In this document: positions 37,784-54,443 of the stretch, one piece after another
Numbering within the stretch: position 1 is the stretch's first letter
Layout: the number at the start of each line of letters is the position of its first letter
NCBI GenBank assembly: GCA_905331475.1
Contig: CAJNYU010000025.1
Coordinates: 186,001 to 250,000 of the forward strand
Origin: Rotaria socialis
Lineage: Eukaryota > Rotifera > Eurotatoria > Philodinida > Philodinidae
Direction: 5' to 3'
DNA: 64,000 bases
The notes under the pieces: generated by a model
Database searches by the model: none
What the model was told of the DNA's origin: nothing
The model's input: only the letters and a program-made list of their open reading frames with translations
Program-made: the position numbers and the translations under genes

Positions 37784-38444
37784 CTTGATTGCGGACGTTT
37801 TTTCTTAATTGTTGGAAAAAAACGTCCGCAAAGTAGACACAGGGGGAGAGAGACAAAAATAGTCGCAGAGTGGAAAATGTCCGCAAAGCAGAATCGGGCG
37901 GAAGAGAGCAAAAAATGTACGCATTGTGGAATCAAAGGAAAATTGATATTTTAAGATGATGCATGCAAATAGGCGTACTGAATAATATCAACTGTTTCGA
38001 GCTAGTCTAGTGTTGTTCATGACGTGTCATCCTGGCCATTTTATAAGCATGTTTATTGTGAAAGAAAAACATCAAAAGTGACGAAGTTAAACCTAGACGA
38101 ATCAAATAAAAATGTCCATTGTGAAAGATGATAACTTTTCTCCAATTTCCACACAATCTAATAAAGATCGTATAGTTTTTAAAAATTATCATTTTGGAAT
38201 GAATCTTGATTATCAACCTAACACAGTTAGATGTTCAACTATTCTTCATAAATGATTTTTCTGTATTTTTTTCACCTAATAAATCTTGTCTTGATTCCAT
38301 AATGCTGACATTTTTTTCTCTCCTCTCGCCCCGATTCTGCTTTGCGGACATTTTCCACTCTGCGACTATTTTTGTTTCTCTCCCTCTGTTTCTACTTTGC
38401 CGACGTTTTCTCTTAATTGGAGGAATAAAATGTCCGCAATCAAG
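37784..38444. mobile_element. MITE-like foldback element, about 154-bp inverted arms
   Basis: The left arm (37784-37937) and right arm (38290-38444) are inverted copies at roughly 85-90% identity by eye. Both start with TTGATTGCGGAC at the outer edge. Each arm carries several copies of a GCGGAC[GA]TTTT motif in both orientations, so each arm also forms its own small hairpin. The 350-bp interior has no meaningful open frame. I could not recognise a target-site duplication. It is non-autonomous and its superfamily is unknown. Confidence 0.85.
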
Positions 38445-38649
38445 CTGTAGCCGAAACGAGATGTAGTAACACATAAAACTTGAAGTGCTAAACTATCGTA
38501 CAATGTTTCATATTTCATTTAGATGTCTAGCTGTGCTTAATTGAAACATAGAATCTGAAATTTTCGACACTTTAATTCGTTTTTAATGTGTGCCAAAAGA
38601 TACTGCGAGTGATGCATTCTATGAGTTGAGATGGTTCAAAACTTTACAG

Positions 38650-39024
38650 CATATTTTTAAAAGACACAGCAGGTTCACATGTATTTTAGCGAAAATCAAG
38701 GAGGAAATGAATGCTTTGTTTCTTTCAAGCAGTAATTTTTACCGTATGTCGGATTTCTTAGGAATCTATGTCCTTTTTGAAAACAATCTTTTGACATTAT
38801 CAATAGACATCTGCACAAAAGAGTGAAACTAAGATGNCATATTTTTACAAGACACAGCAGGTTCACATGTATTTTAGCGAAAATCAAGGAGGAAATGAAT
38901 GCTTTGTTTCTTTCAAGCAGTAATTTTTACCGTATGTCTGATTTCTTAGGAATCTATGTCCTTTTTGAAAACAATCTTTTGACATTATCAATAGACATCT
39001 GCACAAAAGAGCGAAACTAAGATG
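38650..39024. repeat. 187-bp direct repeat flanking an N (probable assembly seam)
   Basis: Positions 38650-38836 and 38838-39024 are the same length, 187 bp, and differ at only three positions that I can find. A single N separates them. Both copies end with the same ACTAAGATG. This is what results when two overlapping contig ends are joined without merging; the three differences could be allelic. Confidence 0.85.
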
Positions 39025-39952
39025 AATAATATGTCATTTATTTGAAAGAGTCTTCCTTTTCTCTCAAGTAATCGTATTGCAAACAATGTTTACTTTTCTT
39101 ATCATTTTGGAGTTTGTTAGAACAGCTGTGATCCACGAAAAATTACCCGTGAAATACTAATTAACATTTAATAATGTATTATTCTCGTTCACAATTCTTC
39201 GTTCATCTACTCATTCTATTCTAAAGCCATGCTCACTAAAATTTGAAATATGTTATACACATTGGGTGGTTTGCTCTTCATACATTGACCATACTTCGCA
39301 TAGATAAGAGCACGATATTTTCACAGCCGAGAATTCTCCTATGAAGAATTTTTACAATTGTATAGTATTGTGTGTCGTATGCCCTCACATTAGCTGCCCT
39401 TGAACAAAATGTTTTCTATTGGCTGTTTGCAGAACATCACTCGTGCAATTATCAGATAAGTTACAGGAAGTTTATACATGCATTACACGTCGAGCATTCA
39501 ACTTGTACAAAACTTGTATTTGAATAATTAAGCAAAAAAACGTCTTTTTTTAATTTTGATATTCATATGAAAGAAAAATTCGAATTTGGATGACTTACAT
39601 GTATTTTACACATAATTTACTTTTTTCTCTTACTGAGTGAAAGAGCAAAAACAAATATTTGCAAATTTTGCTAATAATGACCGCGATTGTAGTCACGCTG
39701 TATGCAATGACGAACGAATATAGAACATGTCTTTTTTCGGATATAGCACACAAAACGAGTGTGAATCTATCATCATCATCATGAAATAATTGTGCACCCG
39801 CGATCTTATTAATAGTTTGCTTTTCCAAATTCTTGTACTAGACTACTCGATGAGTTTTGCATCTGACTAAAAACTCTACACTTCAGACAATTCCGAAGTA
39901 CCAAAAACCTATTAAACGTTCTCCATCAAACATAACCTGGAGTCATGTATAG

Positions 39953-41553
39953 ACAACTGATATAATAGAAGATGTGTTATCGACGTCGTCATTTTGCATC
40001 ATACCTAATGAAGTAATGTTGCATTTATTTGGTTTTCTGTCAATCTTTGATCTAGGAAAAATTTCATTGGTTTGTCGTAAATTCAAAATGATTGCCGGTC
40101 AAAATGAAATCTGGAGACGGGAGTGTAATCGTAAGTCAATGTATATGTAATTCTTTTTCTCGTCATTAAATAATGTATCAAATAGAATCGCGAAAACTTC
40201 ATTCGAAATCTTACAAGCAAATCTATATGGATTGGATGTATGAAAAATATTTACGAAATTATGAATTACAAATAATGAAAACAAAATATATGGAAGAAAT
40301 GGCGCATACAGCACCCGGATTACGTCGCCTGTCTCCTCTCTATCCTGTTCGGTCAGTGAATCGACACTGTTTCACACCCATCGTTGACTTTAAAGAATAC
40401 CCCAACGAATCTGAAAACGTATCCAATAGATTCACATGTCTTCCTGTCGTGCATCTGCTTTTGGGAATAGTAAAGCGAAGCACAACTGTTTTCTGATAAA
40501 AGTAATACTTTCAAGTAAAAGTACTATTTAAATGACAGTTGCTTACGTACTAAGAAAAGAAATATTTTCTACAATTTCAAAAAGAGAAGCTAGTAATTCA
40601 TGTTTTACTTTTTTCTTAGGATCATTGAATTATGAGTTGACCTTGACAAAACAGCTCGTGAATTGACCTCATTGCTGCAAAAAGCATCGCAATTTCAAGA
40701 ACAACGGTGCCAACCTGGATTTATTGTACAGATGATGACAAGATACTATCGGTTCATGCATTTGAAAGCGTCATGTTCTCCAAATCTTTTGTTCATTCCT
40801 ACATTGGACATCGAGATAATTTGGTAGAAACATTTGTTGAGACCAGAAATGTATCGAGCTGATTGTTTCATCGAATTATCGACCATTCGTTTATAGAGAA
40901 TGATATCGAACAATTTCTCAAACACGAAGCATTTCTTGATACTTGTCACTTGTATGAAGAAGAATATGGTGAGTAATATTGCTCACAATCACTTAATAAT
41001 AATTCTGAAATACATGCTCCAAAAAACCAACATCCTGTTTTTGACTCACTGAAATGTATTATTCCAGTCTATTCCTATTGGGATCAAACTCATTTTCAGT
41101 TCGTGCCAAATTCGTTGGTGAATAATCAAACGAATTGATTTTGTTTTATCGAAGTTGACATCGTTCAAGATGGCAACTGATTGATGCTGTGTGAACGCTT
41201 TATGGAAGACACGAAATAAAAGGTTCCTGTGCAGAATTCCTATAATAGTTTCCAGAAAATTGATTTGAGTACAAGAACTACTCGATGCTTGAAAAATCCT
41301 ATGAACGATTTTTATACATGGCAGCAAAAGATCCGCCAACTGATAGATATGCTTTTTGGCATTCCATCTACCCAGTACGACTTCTGATATAACTCATAAC
41401 ACACTAAACAATGAATATTTTATTTTCAAAGATTGTGATATTATTTGGTATTTGCATATACAGGAACTATTGAAATATGCTTCTGATTGTCTCCGAATAG
41501 TTGAATATATAATTGATCATGTACCCGGGCCATCAATCAAAAAACTAAAATGA
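39953..41553 (+). pseudogene. decayed F-box / GRDP-like (DUF1399) protein gene
   Basis: The first segment (about 39956-40130) reads as an F-box: IIPNEVMLHLFGFLSIFDL, then ISLVCRKFKMIAGQNEIW, ending at a GTAAGT donor. A second exon (about 40186) continues with SKSYKQIYMDWMYEKYLRNY. From 40621 come the glycine-rich-domain-protein (PF07173) blocks FIVQMMTRYYRFMHLKAS, PTLDIEIIW, HLLRPEMYRADC and NDIEQFLKHEAFLDTCHLYEE. Downstream are YSYWDQTHF, SYERFLYMAAKDPP and YASDCLRIVEYIIDH. The blocks lie in three frames with several stops, for example TAG straight after DIEIIW, so this is a broken gene. The intact form would join an F-box (SCF ubiquitin-ligase adaptor) to a GRDP-like domain. Exact ends are uncertain. 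Confidence 0.78.
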
Positions 41554-44297
41554 AAGAATCATGCGAAAACACATGTAGTGATTGGAAACGCGAGTTCAAA
41601 AGCGACATATATACTGATCATCTCTATAATATAATCATAGATAGTTGCGATGAATTGAGCGACTAAATCGTCGAGTATTTTAAAAATACTTCGAACACTT
41701 TGTTAATAAAGAATACACAAGCATTTTGCTATTAAAGATATTGTGAGTAGAATTAATTTGCGAGTATCAGTTAACAATCGAGAATACATCTAAATAACTG
41801 AATAGCTCCCATAAATGTTGTAAGGAATATTTTCTTTCGACATTGAATCATGCGTGTATGAACGTTTTAAAACTACCTCACAGAAAGGATCTCTGAAGAA
41901 TGCTACAGCATAAATAAACAGTCGATCAGAGAAGTGATATGCGAGCTAGTCTCTTCTATATGATCTACTATGCAATATTTCGACACAAATTCAAAGGAAT
42001 GGCAAGGTATGTTCTCCAATTTCACTCGTTAAATTTATAATTATTAGCATTCATTACTTTTTTCAAAAAAGATGTCAGTGTTCAATTTTATTAGTATTAA
42101 AACTTCGGCAATGGAAAGTATATGATTTTCATTTCGATGATTTTTGTAAACGAACGATGAGGTAAATTATATTAAGATTAACAATATGTATATATGAATG
42201 AGAGTTCGAGTGCGATGTGGCTTATCTTATCTTCGCTATTGTCTTCCCTCTACTACACATGTTCACACAAAATGATGGTACAGTTTTATTTCATAAATAT
42301 CATAATTTAGAGAAATTATCTGAATTATTTTGCAATATTCAACATTTGCCTTGATTCAGATGCTATTAGGATTGAATTCATTCATCGTTTGCATAATTGT
42401 CATGTAGACTATCTGGCTATTAGTCATACACTTTCTTGCTAATGTTTCAATATCAACGCTCGGTTGCTATCTCTTCCAAAATGAAAATTCTGTCAGAATT
42501 TTTTATAGACCCACAGATGCATGAAAACATTCATTATCTAATAATAAGTCTGGTCAGTATAATTAAAGTATAGACAAATTGAAAAAAAGATGTAGAATCA
42601 CATGAACATTGCTCTTTATTGTTACCATTGAATTATTTGCCCACAATTCAGATTAGTTTTTGAAAAACAACAAATTAAAGTTAGACGAATGCTAAATAGC
42701 TTCAAGTTGAGTATTGCTTTATCAAAACTATAGAAAAATGAATGTAAATAGTTCATTTACAACAAAACTCAGAGCAGTTCTTTTTTCCACAAAATGATTA
42801 TTATTGTTTTTTAGATTAACCAATCGAAAACATGAATACATGAAATGACAAGTCAATTGTTTGTCATGCTATTTGTTGTTGTTTTATCTGAATTTTTCCT
42901 TATCTAATTAATTCACCTGAATATGATGAGAAACTGTCCAGTATTTAATTGACGATGTTGATAAATAAAACATCAGTAAATTACTTCATCGTTGTACAAT
43001 TGTATATGCTACGTTCATTACAATGAACAGTCTATCAACAATTTTTCTACAGTTAATCTCATATGAGTTTATTTTGAAAAGCTTTTATCTACATATCAAA
43101 CCTGAAATAAATGGTCGAACAGACTACCTGTTGTGAGATATCAATTCGAAGTTACTATTCAAACCACTGTAGTTGTGCATTTTTATCCAAAAAGAGAATT
43201 TTCGATCTCAGTTCTTCTGCATACAATCAAATCTATTTGAAAAGGATGAGAATTCGAACCACACAAACTGTAAAAAAATTCGAGATATTAAAAAAATTTG
43301 TTCTGCTATTTTACTGCTTCACCTACCAATATGTTACAAAATTGATGACAAGCAAAAGCATCCTTGTAAAATAAATGTTCTCCATGCAAACACTTGTTCA
43401 AGTAAGATATCCTTCAAAAAAAACATTTTCTCTCCTTTTTGTACAGTTGCTTTATCAATTAAGATCATTTGAATTGCTTCTGCCTTTGAAACTTTCAGAA
43501 CACACCGAGAATAAAACTGTATATCAATTGATTTTTTTAATAATAATTTATAAAAGTTATAATCTTTTTTTTTTTTTTTTTGTTCTAAAAGGAATAAAGC
43601 TTTGAATTGAAGCTAGTTACAAGCGATTATGATCACTGGTTTCTACAGAGCAAAATTTAAGTTTTCTGCAAAAGTTAGGGAAAAGCAACGATTAAAATCC
43701 AATCGTTTTTTAATCAAATATATCATATTCTAGTTTATTAGCTTGCTTGTTTTCGATTTATATTATATTATTATATATGTACTACAAAGATAAGAAAAAC
43801 GAAATGGATCAGCAATCGACTTTTATTATGAGAATTGTTAGAGTAAGGAGCAGTTGATTTTATTAAAAATACTTTCAAATGGAACAAAAGCGCATATATT
43901 AATATATAATCAGTATGTTCTAGTGGATCTTTAATTTCGTTTCTAAGAGATTACTAATATAATAAAAAAATAGTAAGTTTTTGTATTCATATACAATAGA
44001 AAAAGAAAAAAAATTTGTTATGTTTATAGTGCATATAAAAGCTAGCATAAGAAAATCACAACACATTCGTGTTTCTTTTAATGGACCATCACATTACAGG
44101 TTACATTATTTCATTTACTGTTTGAAGCACATGAAAATAGTTTTGTTTTTCTTTGAATGTTGATGTAAGACAAGCCTGTGTTAAGGACAAGGAAGTGTTA
44201 AAAGAATAAAAAAGAAAAAGAAAAAGAAAAGTAAAGAAATTGGAGGCTAACATGGACTAATCTATTGAAAATCGAAATGTATTTAAATTGAAAAAAT
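41554..44297. other. 2.7-kb gene-poor region
   Basis: No gene is supported. Three overlapping plus-strand open frames at 43111-43605 have no recognisable domain and probably reflect local AT composition. A T-run of about 15 lies near 43567-43581. Confidence 0.5.
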
Positions 44298-46202
44298 CTA
44301 AGCTTGCGTGAGTTGAAGACTTCTTTCGAGTAAATAATCATCGTCCAAATGCCCATTCGGATAACGATACAATGCAGAATAATAAGGCCATGGTCGTGTA
44401 TTCTGAAAATAATTCAATCTTACTTAGGAGAATTCTGAAGACAAACAAAAATCTTACATAAGAACTGAGATTACGTCGAAGAGTATGAATAACCTTATCA
44501 CTAAGATCGGTTGCTGGTGAATATCGATAGCGATTACGAAATGAATCACGAAGTAATGTAGGACTCATCAGATGACGTGGTGGACTACTGGCGTAGATAT
44601 CTGTGAATGAAAAATAATGTTATCATCATTTAAAGATTTACGTTAAGTTAATCACAACAACTATGGGGGCAGAATTACATGATAGATTCAACAACATTAC
44701 TTGATGGAAATGACTTACATTTTGAAATCATGACTGACTGTTGCTAGAAAATCAAAACATTTCTTTCTCCATATTTTTCTCTTTTCTCTTCATTATATAC
44801 TCGTTTCAAATTGAGTTTTATTATTCCTATTCATAAATTTTTGTTTTTTATTAAGAATAATCTACTGTAGCTTACCATTATCTCCTGTATCATCATTGTA
44901 TAGATATCGTGAAGGCGATAGTGAGCGTTCTCGACTTTCAAAATCCACAGATTTGGATAATTTAAGTGAACGACGAGATGGAGATGGTGAACGAGCTCGC
45001 CCTCTCATTGAACTCATACTTCGACCAAGAGTAGGAGACATGGATCGGGCACGATTAAAGCCATCATCGAATGAATACAAAGAAGTTGAACTCAAAGGTC
45101 GCGATAATGTGCGATCCTTCACAACCAAAGTATCTCTAAATACTTCATGAGCATCCGCTTTACGACCAATAAGATCATTATTAACCTACAACTTGATTTG
45201 TTTTTATGTTCATTTTAAACAAATAAAATTTTCTTACGTGACGCACAACGAATGGGGGTCGTTCATTTTCTCTATTATCATTACCATAATCGATTTCTGG
45301 ACCTACATTTAATTCACGTAATTTTTCTTTAGTCTCAGGTCTTGCATGATCACTTTTAATTGCTGATGAGATTGTATGTGAGGTTATCGAACGTGAAAGA
45401 TTTGCCGAATTATACAAACGAGGTCTAATCAATGATTTTCATAGCTTCAACGAGAATATCAACAACAACAATGAATTACCTTGTTACATAGGCAGACGTT
45501 GGTTTCCAAGTAGGTGAAACTGATCTTTTTGTCTTTGAAAAAAAATAAAAAGTTTTTTTATTGTGCTGATCAAAAAACTTACAAATTTCAAGTCAGGACG
45601 TATTTTTGTTGCTGATAATGTAAGACCAGTTACATCATCAACATAAGGACTTGTACTAAATTCAAAGCTAGGTGAAATTCCAGGAAACTCAATAGTTCGA
45701 TTAAGCAGAACATAACGACGTAAACCGGTATATTCAAGGCGATCCCATGAATATGGATAAAGAAAAGTTTTTGCAGGTGCTTCAAAACTAGCCAAAAGAA
45801 TAGGCGATGGAATATCATTTTGAATTAATTCAATTAGAACATGTTCGCCTAGTTTTCAAAAATTCTCAGTCATTTATTTCTTATCATAGTAAAAATCTTA
45901 CGTTCGAGTCGTTGAAGTATTTCTTCAGGATCATAACAAAATTTATAAACCTACATGTAAATATTATTTATTTTTTTGTTTTTGCATTCCGCAAACTTTC
46001 TAAGGTTTACTTTTTCAAAAAAAAGTTTCTGATCAATATGCATTGGTAAAGTAGCTGGCATCAACCGTGTTCGTTTATGCATACCCAATATGCATACATT
46101 GATATAAATATCACCTCTTTTTATCAAACGAGTACCGGGTGCATCGACAGCATGAATATTAAATTCTACTGAATATCGATAATCTTTGCTTGGTGTTGCC
46201 AT
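44298..46202 (-). CDS. SPATA6: SPATA6-like protein (spermatogenesis-associated 6 family)
   Basis: Eight minus-strand exons in order: 46202-46011, 45950-45902, 45848-45583, 45532-45480, 45424-45238, 45185-44876, 44600-44458 and 44402-44298. They give 434 aa (human SPATA6 is about 490). The N-terminal domain carries the family pattern: a Val/Ile-rich start, PGTRLIKRGDIYINVCILG, KRTRLMPATLPM, QKLFFEKV, then a Tyr-Asp segment, VLIELIQND, FLYPYSWDRLEYTGLRR and SPSFEFSTSPYV. The C-terminal half is low-complexity and basic, with many SP and RS dipeptides (PTLGRSMSSMRGRARSPSPS), probable phosphorylation sites. SPATA6 is needed for the sperm head-tail connecting piece and is a centriole or basal-body-associated protein in animals. 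Antisense open frames over exon 6 are shadows of the Arg/Ser repeats. All junctions are GT-AG and in phase. Confidence 0.88.
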
Positions 46203-46720
46203 TACTACTTGTTCTTCAGAGGCTATTGAAATAATAATGACGATGTAAAAAAAAATTTCTTACAAGTGTTCGTTACAACCGCAACAAAGTCGAATTGACG
46301 TAGCCATCACTTGATAACATTTTATTGGTAACGATGGCAGTCATCATAGTTTTCGCTTATAAAATTCTATCACTCATGAAAACACAATGAAAAATATTTT
46401 CTAAATAAGATCATCAGCGATATTGAATATACTACTTAGTTTTTAAAACTAGTGACATCTATTACAAAATCGATATTGATTTTTACTAAACATAAAAATC
46501 AATTTTAAGATCAATTCAAATTTATTTCTCGTAGTTTTATTTATTTTGAAAATTATGGAAGACTCATATAAGTATCCAATGGTGAAATATTGTCATATGA
46601 AAAGAAACAAATGTTGTTTTTGTTCATTCGTTTACACCTTTGTTTACTTCTATTGGAAGTTAATAGAAATAATATTGATATAGTTATACTGATTCTTCGT
46701 AGATTTTACTTGAAAACAGA
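46203..46720. other. divergent intergenic region, SPATA6-like / PP2A
   Basis: This 518-bp gap lies between two genes that point away from each other, so it should hold both promoters. A possible 5' untranslated exon boundary of the SPATA6-like gene lies just upstream of its ATG (an AG site near 46224 on the minus strand). No clear TATA or initiator element can be named. Confidence 0.5.
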
Positions 46721-48603
<1,883 letters not shown>

Positions 48604-49647
48604 TTTGACTTTAAATCTAACTAAGGAAGAAAATTCATTATCTTCTTTTTTCTTTTTCTTAGAGAAATTGTACACACGTTCTTTTTTGTCGACGTTGGTT
48701 TTTTTATGAAATCTTTTTTTTTCTTTCTCTAGGGTGAAATGTTTAAAAAACGAAAGAGAAAATTCTTAGGCAAAAGTTTTTTTTTCTGTCCAGTTAAGCA
48801 ATGCGCATTTTGAATGCTATTTATTCATCTTGAGATTTAATCGATGTGTGTCATTACTTGATTTTTTTTCTCTACATGTCTCTTTGGAACAAAAGGAAAA
48901 AAATTATGAACAATGCTTCCCTTTCTTTAACTTACGTTCGTTACTATACATATTTTAAAAAAATACGTGTGTAGCTTTACGATTGTCAGTTGAATGACAG
49001 TTTCAGTGAATCGATTTTTTCCTCTCTTATTTTTTTTTTCGTACATACCCATAAAAATAAATCTGGTAAATTTTCTTTTGTTTTTTTAGTCTCGTTTTTT
49101 TTTGTGATTTCCTTAAGAGCTTGTTTCCTTTTTCCTGTAACATGACAAATGCACAATATTAGTTGAACATTTGACTCAGTTGAAATCCAGTATATCTAAC
49201 TGATTCTTATATTTTGTCCTAGAGAAGGTTAGTGTAGTTCTCCTGAGAGATTTAAAGTTGAACACCTTCTTCGACGTGTTTATTTCTCTGGATTAGTTCA
49301 TCTCGTGATGAGAAAAAGATGTTAATTTTAATAGGCTACGGGATGTCTGTGAAAGAAATGCATAAGAGATGTATTAAGATGTGCGTTTCCTTTATTGTGA
49401 CAGTCGGAAATGTTAGTTAAGAGAAAGGGAAAAAACTTTGCAGCATAGAGTCGAGCATATACTAATAATAATTATACAAAAAAATATGTTGTTAGTTTGT
49501 GGTGATATTTAATCCATATGTTTTCTTAAGGTTAATTAATATTTAACGAATAAAAGTAAAAATGTTTTTAATTACTATTTTAGATCAATTATTCTTTTTT
49601 TCTTGATTCTTGAAATGTTTTTTTATTAAACAATCTAAAAAATTCAA
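48604..49647. other. spacer between the two PP2A genes
   Basis: About 1 kb, T-rich just after the first stop, with no gene seen. The polyadenylation region of copy 1 and the promoter of copy 2 should lie here. Confidence 0.6.
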
Positions 49648-51652
<2,005 letters not shown>

Positions 51653-51725
51653 TCGATATAAATAGGATTTGTTCTCTCTTATATATATTACATGCGTGCT
51701 GATCAATAAATGAGTTTGAGAGCGT

Positions 51726-51744
51726 GAGAGAGAGAGAGAGAGAG
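51726..51744. repeat. (GA)n microsatellite
   Basis: A run of about nine GA dinucleotides lies just downstream of the second PP2A gene, about 20 bp after an AATAAA-type signal. Confidence 0.85.
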
Positions 51745-52149
51745 TGTGAGAGTTCAACAACGTTCATGTCATTGATACACTTCTTTATTTAGACAAAAAA
51801 AAATACCAACTTAAATGTCATTCGTCTTGTTTTTTTATTGTTTCTGTTGGGCATTGTGTTTAGTTTTGATGGGATTTGGTGGGGATCGATGAATTGAATT
51901 CGAAACATAGTTACTATCATCAAATGGTAGCTTGTGACTTTGTAGCAAAAATAATTTTCAACGTTGGATCTAGTAGAGATGTTCGTCATCGTCCGTAATT
52001 TATTTTTGGTGCTAGAATTTAAGAGCGTTCTTTTACAAATGCGATTTATTTACTGGATAGAATATTTTTATGTAGAATTCATTTTGTTGATAGAATTCTA
52101 TGACGATGATTTTGTCATATTTTACATTCAAAAGCAAACATTTCATAGC

Positions 52150-52207
52150 AAGGGGGAAAAGCGGATTTTTGGGATTTTCAAAATCCCAAATCCGCCTTTC
52201 CCCCTTT
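52150..52207. repeat. 58-bp near-perfect hairpin
   Basis: AAGGGGGAAAAGCGGATTT is followed after a very short loop by its inverted copy, ending AAATCCGCCTTTCCCCCTTT. The inner arms GGGATTTT/AAAATCCC also pair. Only one or two unpaired positions remain. G- and C-runs stand out in an AT-rich setting. Confidence 0.85.
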
Positions 52208-54443
52208 GTTTCATAGTCATCAGAAAAATGCTAAAATTAATTTAAAAAAAAAGATGAAAGTCATGTTTTTCTTGTATTGTTGTTACTTCGACACATCACT
52301 TGTTCATTACCAATATTGAAGTGTCGCAGTGCAATTTCTTGTTGATATCAATTGAGTTTTATTTTGAAATTTTTCTCGAGCATCGCTCACACAAAATCCG
52401 TTTAAATTTCAAATGTTTGATTGCTACATTATCCATATAGTTTGCCAAGAACTTTTTAAAAATTAGCTGCAAATGATTATTGTGCAAGAGAATTTTCAGA
52501 ATTCTTTTGAATAACAATGACTTGTTCTATTAAAGCAACTTGAACATCATATTGATAGTGATGAATACATTTTTAATTTTGCCAAACAAAGTTATGCAGA
52601 ACTGAAGTGCGAACAAGTCGTATATAATAATTATTAGTTCTATTGTTTTTATCAAATTTTCTGCCAATTGAGTAATATTAGTTGATTGCATGGAATAAAA
52701 TTAATTTATTACCTTGATTTTGTTGCTGATAAATGGATGTAGTAATTAGAGAAATTACCCGGATATGATAAACTTAAAAAACAAAATAGCGTAGCTCTTT
52801 TGATCAGTACATACCAGATAATAAACAGCATCTCTACGATCATACTAATATAGATTTAATGAACAATGAATACATTGAACTTAAAAAATGACTTCTTTAT
52901 AATATCATTTACTTGTTCAAATCAAAGAATTTGAATCAAAGTACCCGATCTCAAGGTATCGATCTGCGACTACATTGAACATTTGTCGCTTAGCTAAGTA
53001 ACTAGTTGTTTCAGATTTGCATAAATATAATTATAGTGTAGTCCTTGACAAATAACTTCAAATACACCTAAATTAAAAAGATAAAACAAAGTCCAACCTT
53101 TGTCTATAGATAACTATTTAAATATACCTTTAAATAAATCAGTTATAGCAGAAATATGGATAAACTTCGAATCGATCTAGTTTATCAGTCGAATATTTTA
53201 ATGGTGCAATAAAAGTTTTCTTTTGAAAGATTTCTATTAATAAAAAACATATTGTTAGATCATTTTATGGTCATTTCGCTTGCATAGTGACTATCAAGTG
53301 AGTGAGCCAATTGAATGTTATCGATTTGCTGTTTTTTGAATAATATGTTTCAATGAAATATGTATCACTCCAGATACATTGTGACACGATTATCTGTTGG
53401 AGACCGTTCTCCGTCAATAGTGCATCAAGCCAAACAGTGATACGTTTTTAACTTTCTGCTATGTTAACTTTTTTTTGATAGAAATACAATGATGTTGTAT
53501 TATTGAAAAGCCTGGGCTGCGAATCGACATATATTTCCTATAATTCCTATACTTTCAAAAACGTCCTATTTTTGTCCTATATTTTCCTAAAAATTCCTAT
53601 TTTTCCTATATTTTATCGGAAAAAATACAAAATTTCCGAAAATCTGTTAATTTTGCTATTGTCTTTAGACGAAAAAAACTTCTAATGTATATATCATGTG
53701 TTTTGGGCAAATCCTTGTATTATAGTGACATTTGTTTTAAACAGTATTTTTCCTTTCGCCTATTTAGTGGGCTGACTGACAAATTGTTTAATACTAAGAC
53801 TAAGCACAAAATATAAAACAATTCAAAAGAAAAAAACATTCACAAAGTGATCTTGTACTAGTTTCGGGTTTTTAGTGAAGTTTTGGTTACATATAAAAGC
53901 TGTATATATATATATATACCCCTGGAAAAAAACCTTCACTCTGTATTTTAAGGATATTGTTACCAAAAGAAAATACTTTTTTAAAAAGTAACGGCATATT
54001 CTGAAAGCCCGTGAAATTTTACACCATCCTATATACATGCATTTTCATTTACACTTATTTATTACCAGAAAAAATTGAGTTAGGATAAAATACAAAAGAA
54101 ATTTGTGGAAATTAATAAGCAGTGAATGCTGATTATCAGAATAATAAAATTAGGTTGAGGTTTTTTGTGCAGTCATGTCCGTAATCTGAAACGTCTCCTT
54201 TAATTATGAGAAATAGTATTTGTCTTTTTCATGTATTTGTTTTTTTAAAACTTATGATCTACTTTATTGTTATTTATCGATTTGTGAAAAACTTTTATAA
54301 TGATCCTCGAATTAGCGACTTATTCCAGTAGAAAAAATTACATAAGAATCTTTGCTACGGTTGAACTGTTTATAACAGTTTCATTAAAACGATTTTCAAG
54401 CAGAGCAGTTAAAAACCACCAAAACAATTGAACAGAAGAGAGG

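Larger units (their letters stand above)
37013..39952. other. intergenic with a foldback element and an assembly seam
   Basis: No gene is supported. It holds the MITE-like element at 37784-38444 and the 187-bp direct repeat around the N at 38837. The remainder (37013-37783 and 39025-39952) is AT-rich with no recognised feature. Confidence 0.6.

Noticed and set aside
43111-43605. Three overlapping open frames as a gene
   Set aside because: They overlap in different frames, have no family resemblance and sit in low-complexity AT-rich sequence.
44896-45150. 84-codon plus-strand open frame rich in Arg and Glu
   Set aside because: It lies antisense to SPATA6-like exon 6; its composition comes from the Arg/Ser-rich coding strand.
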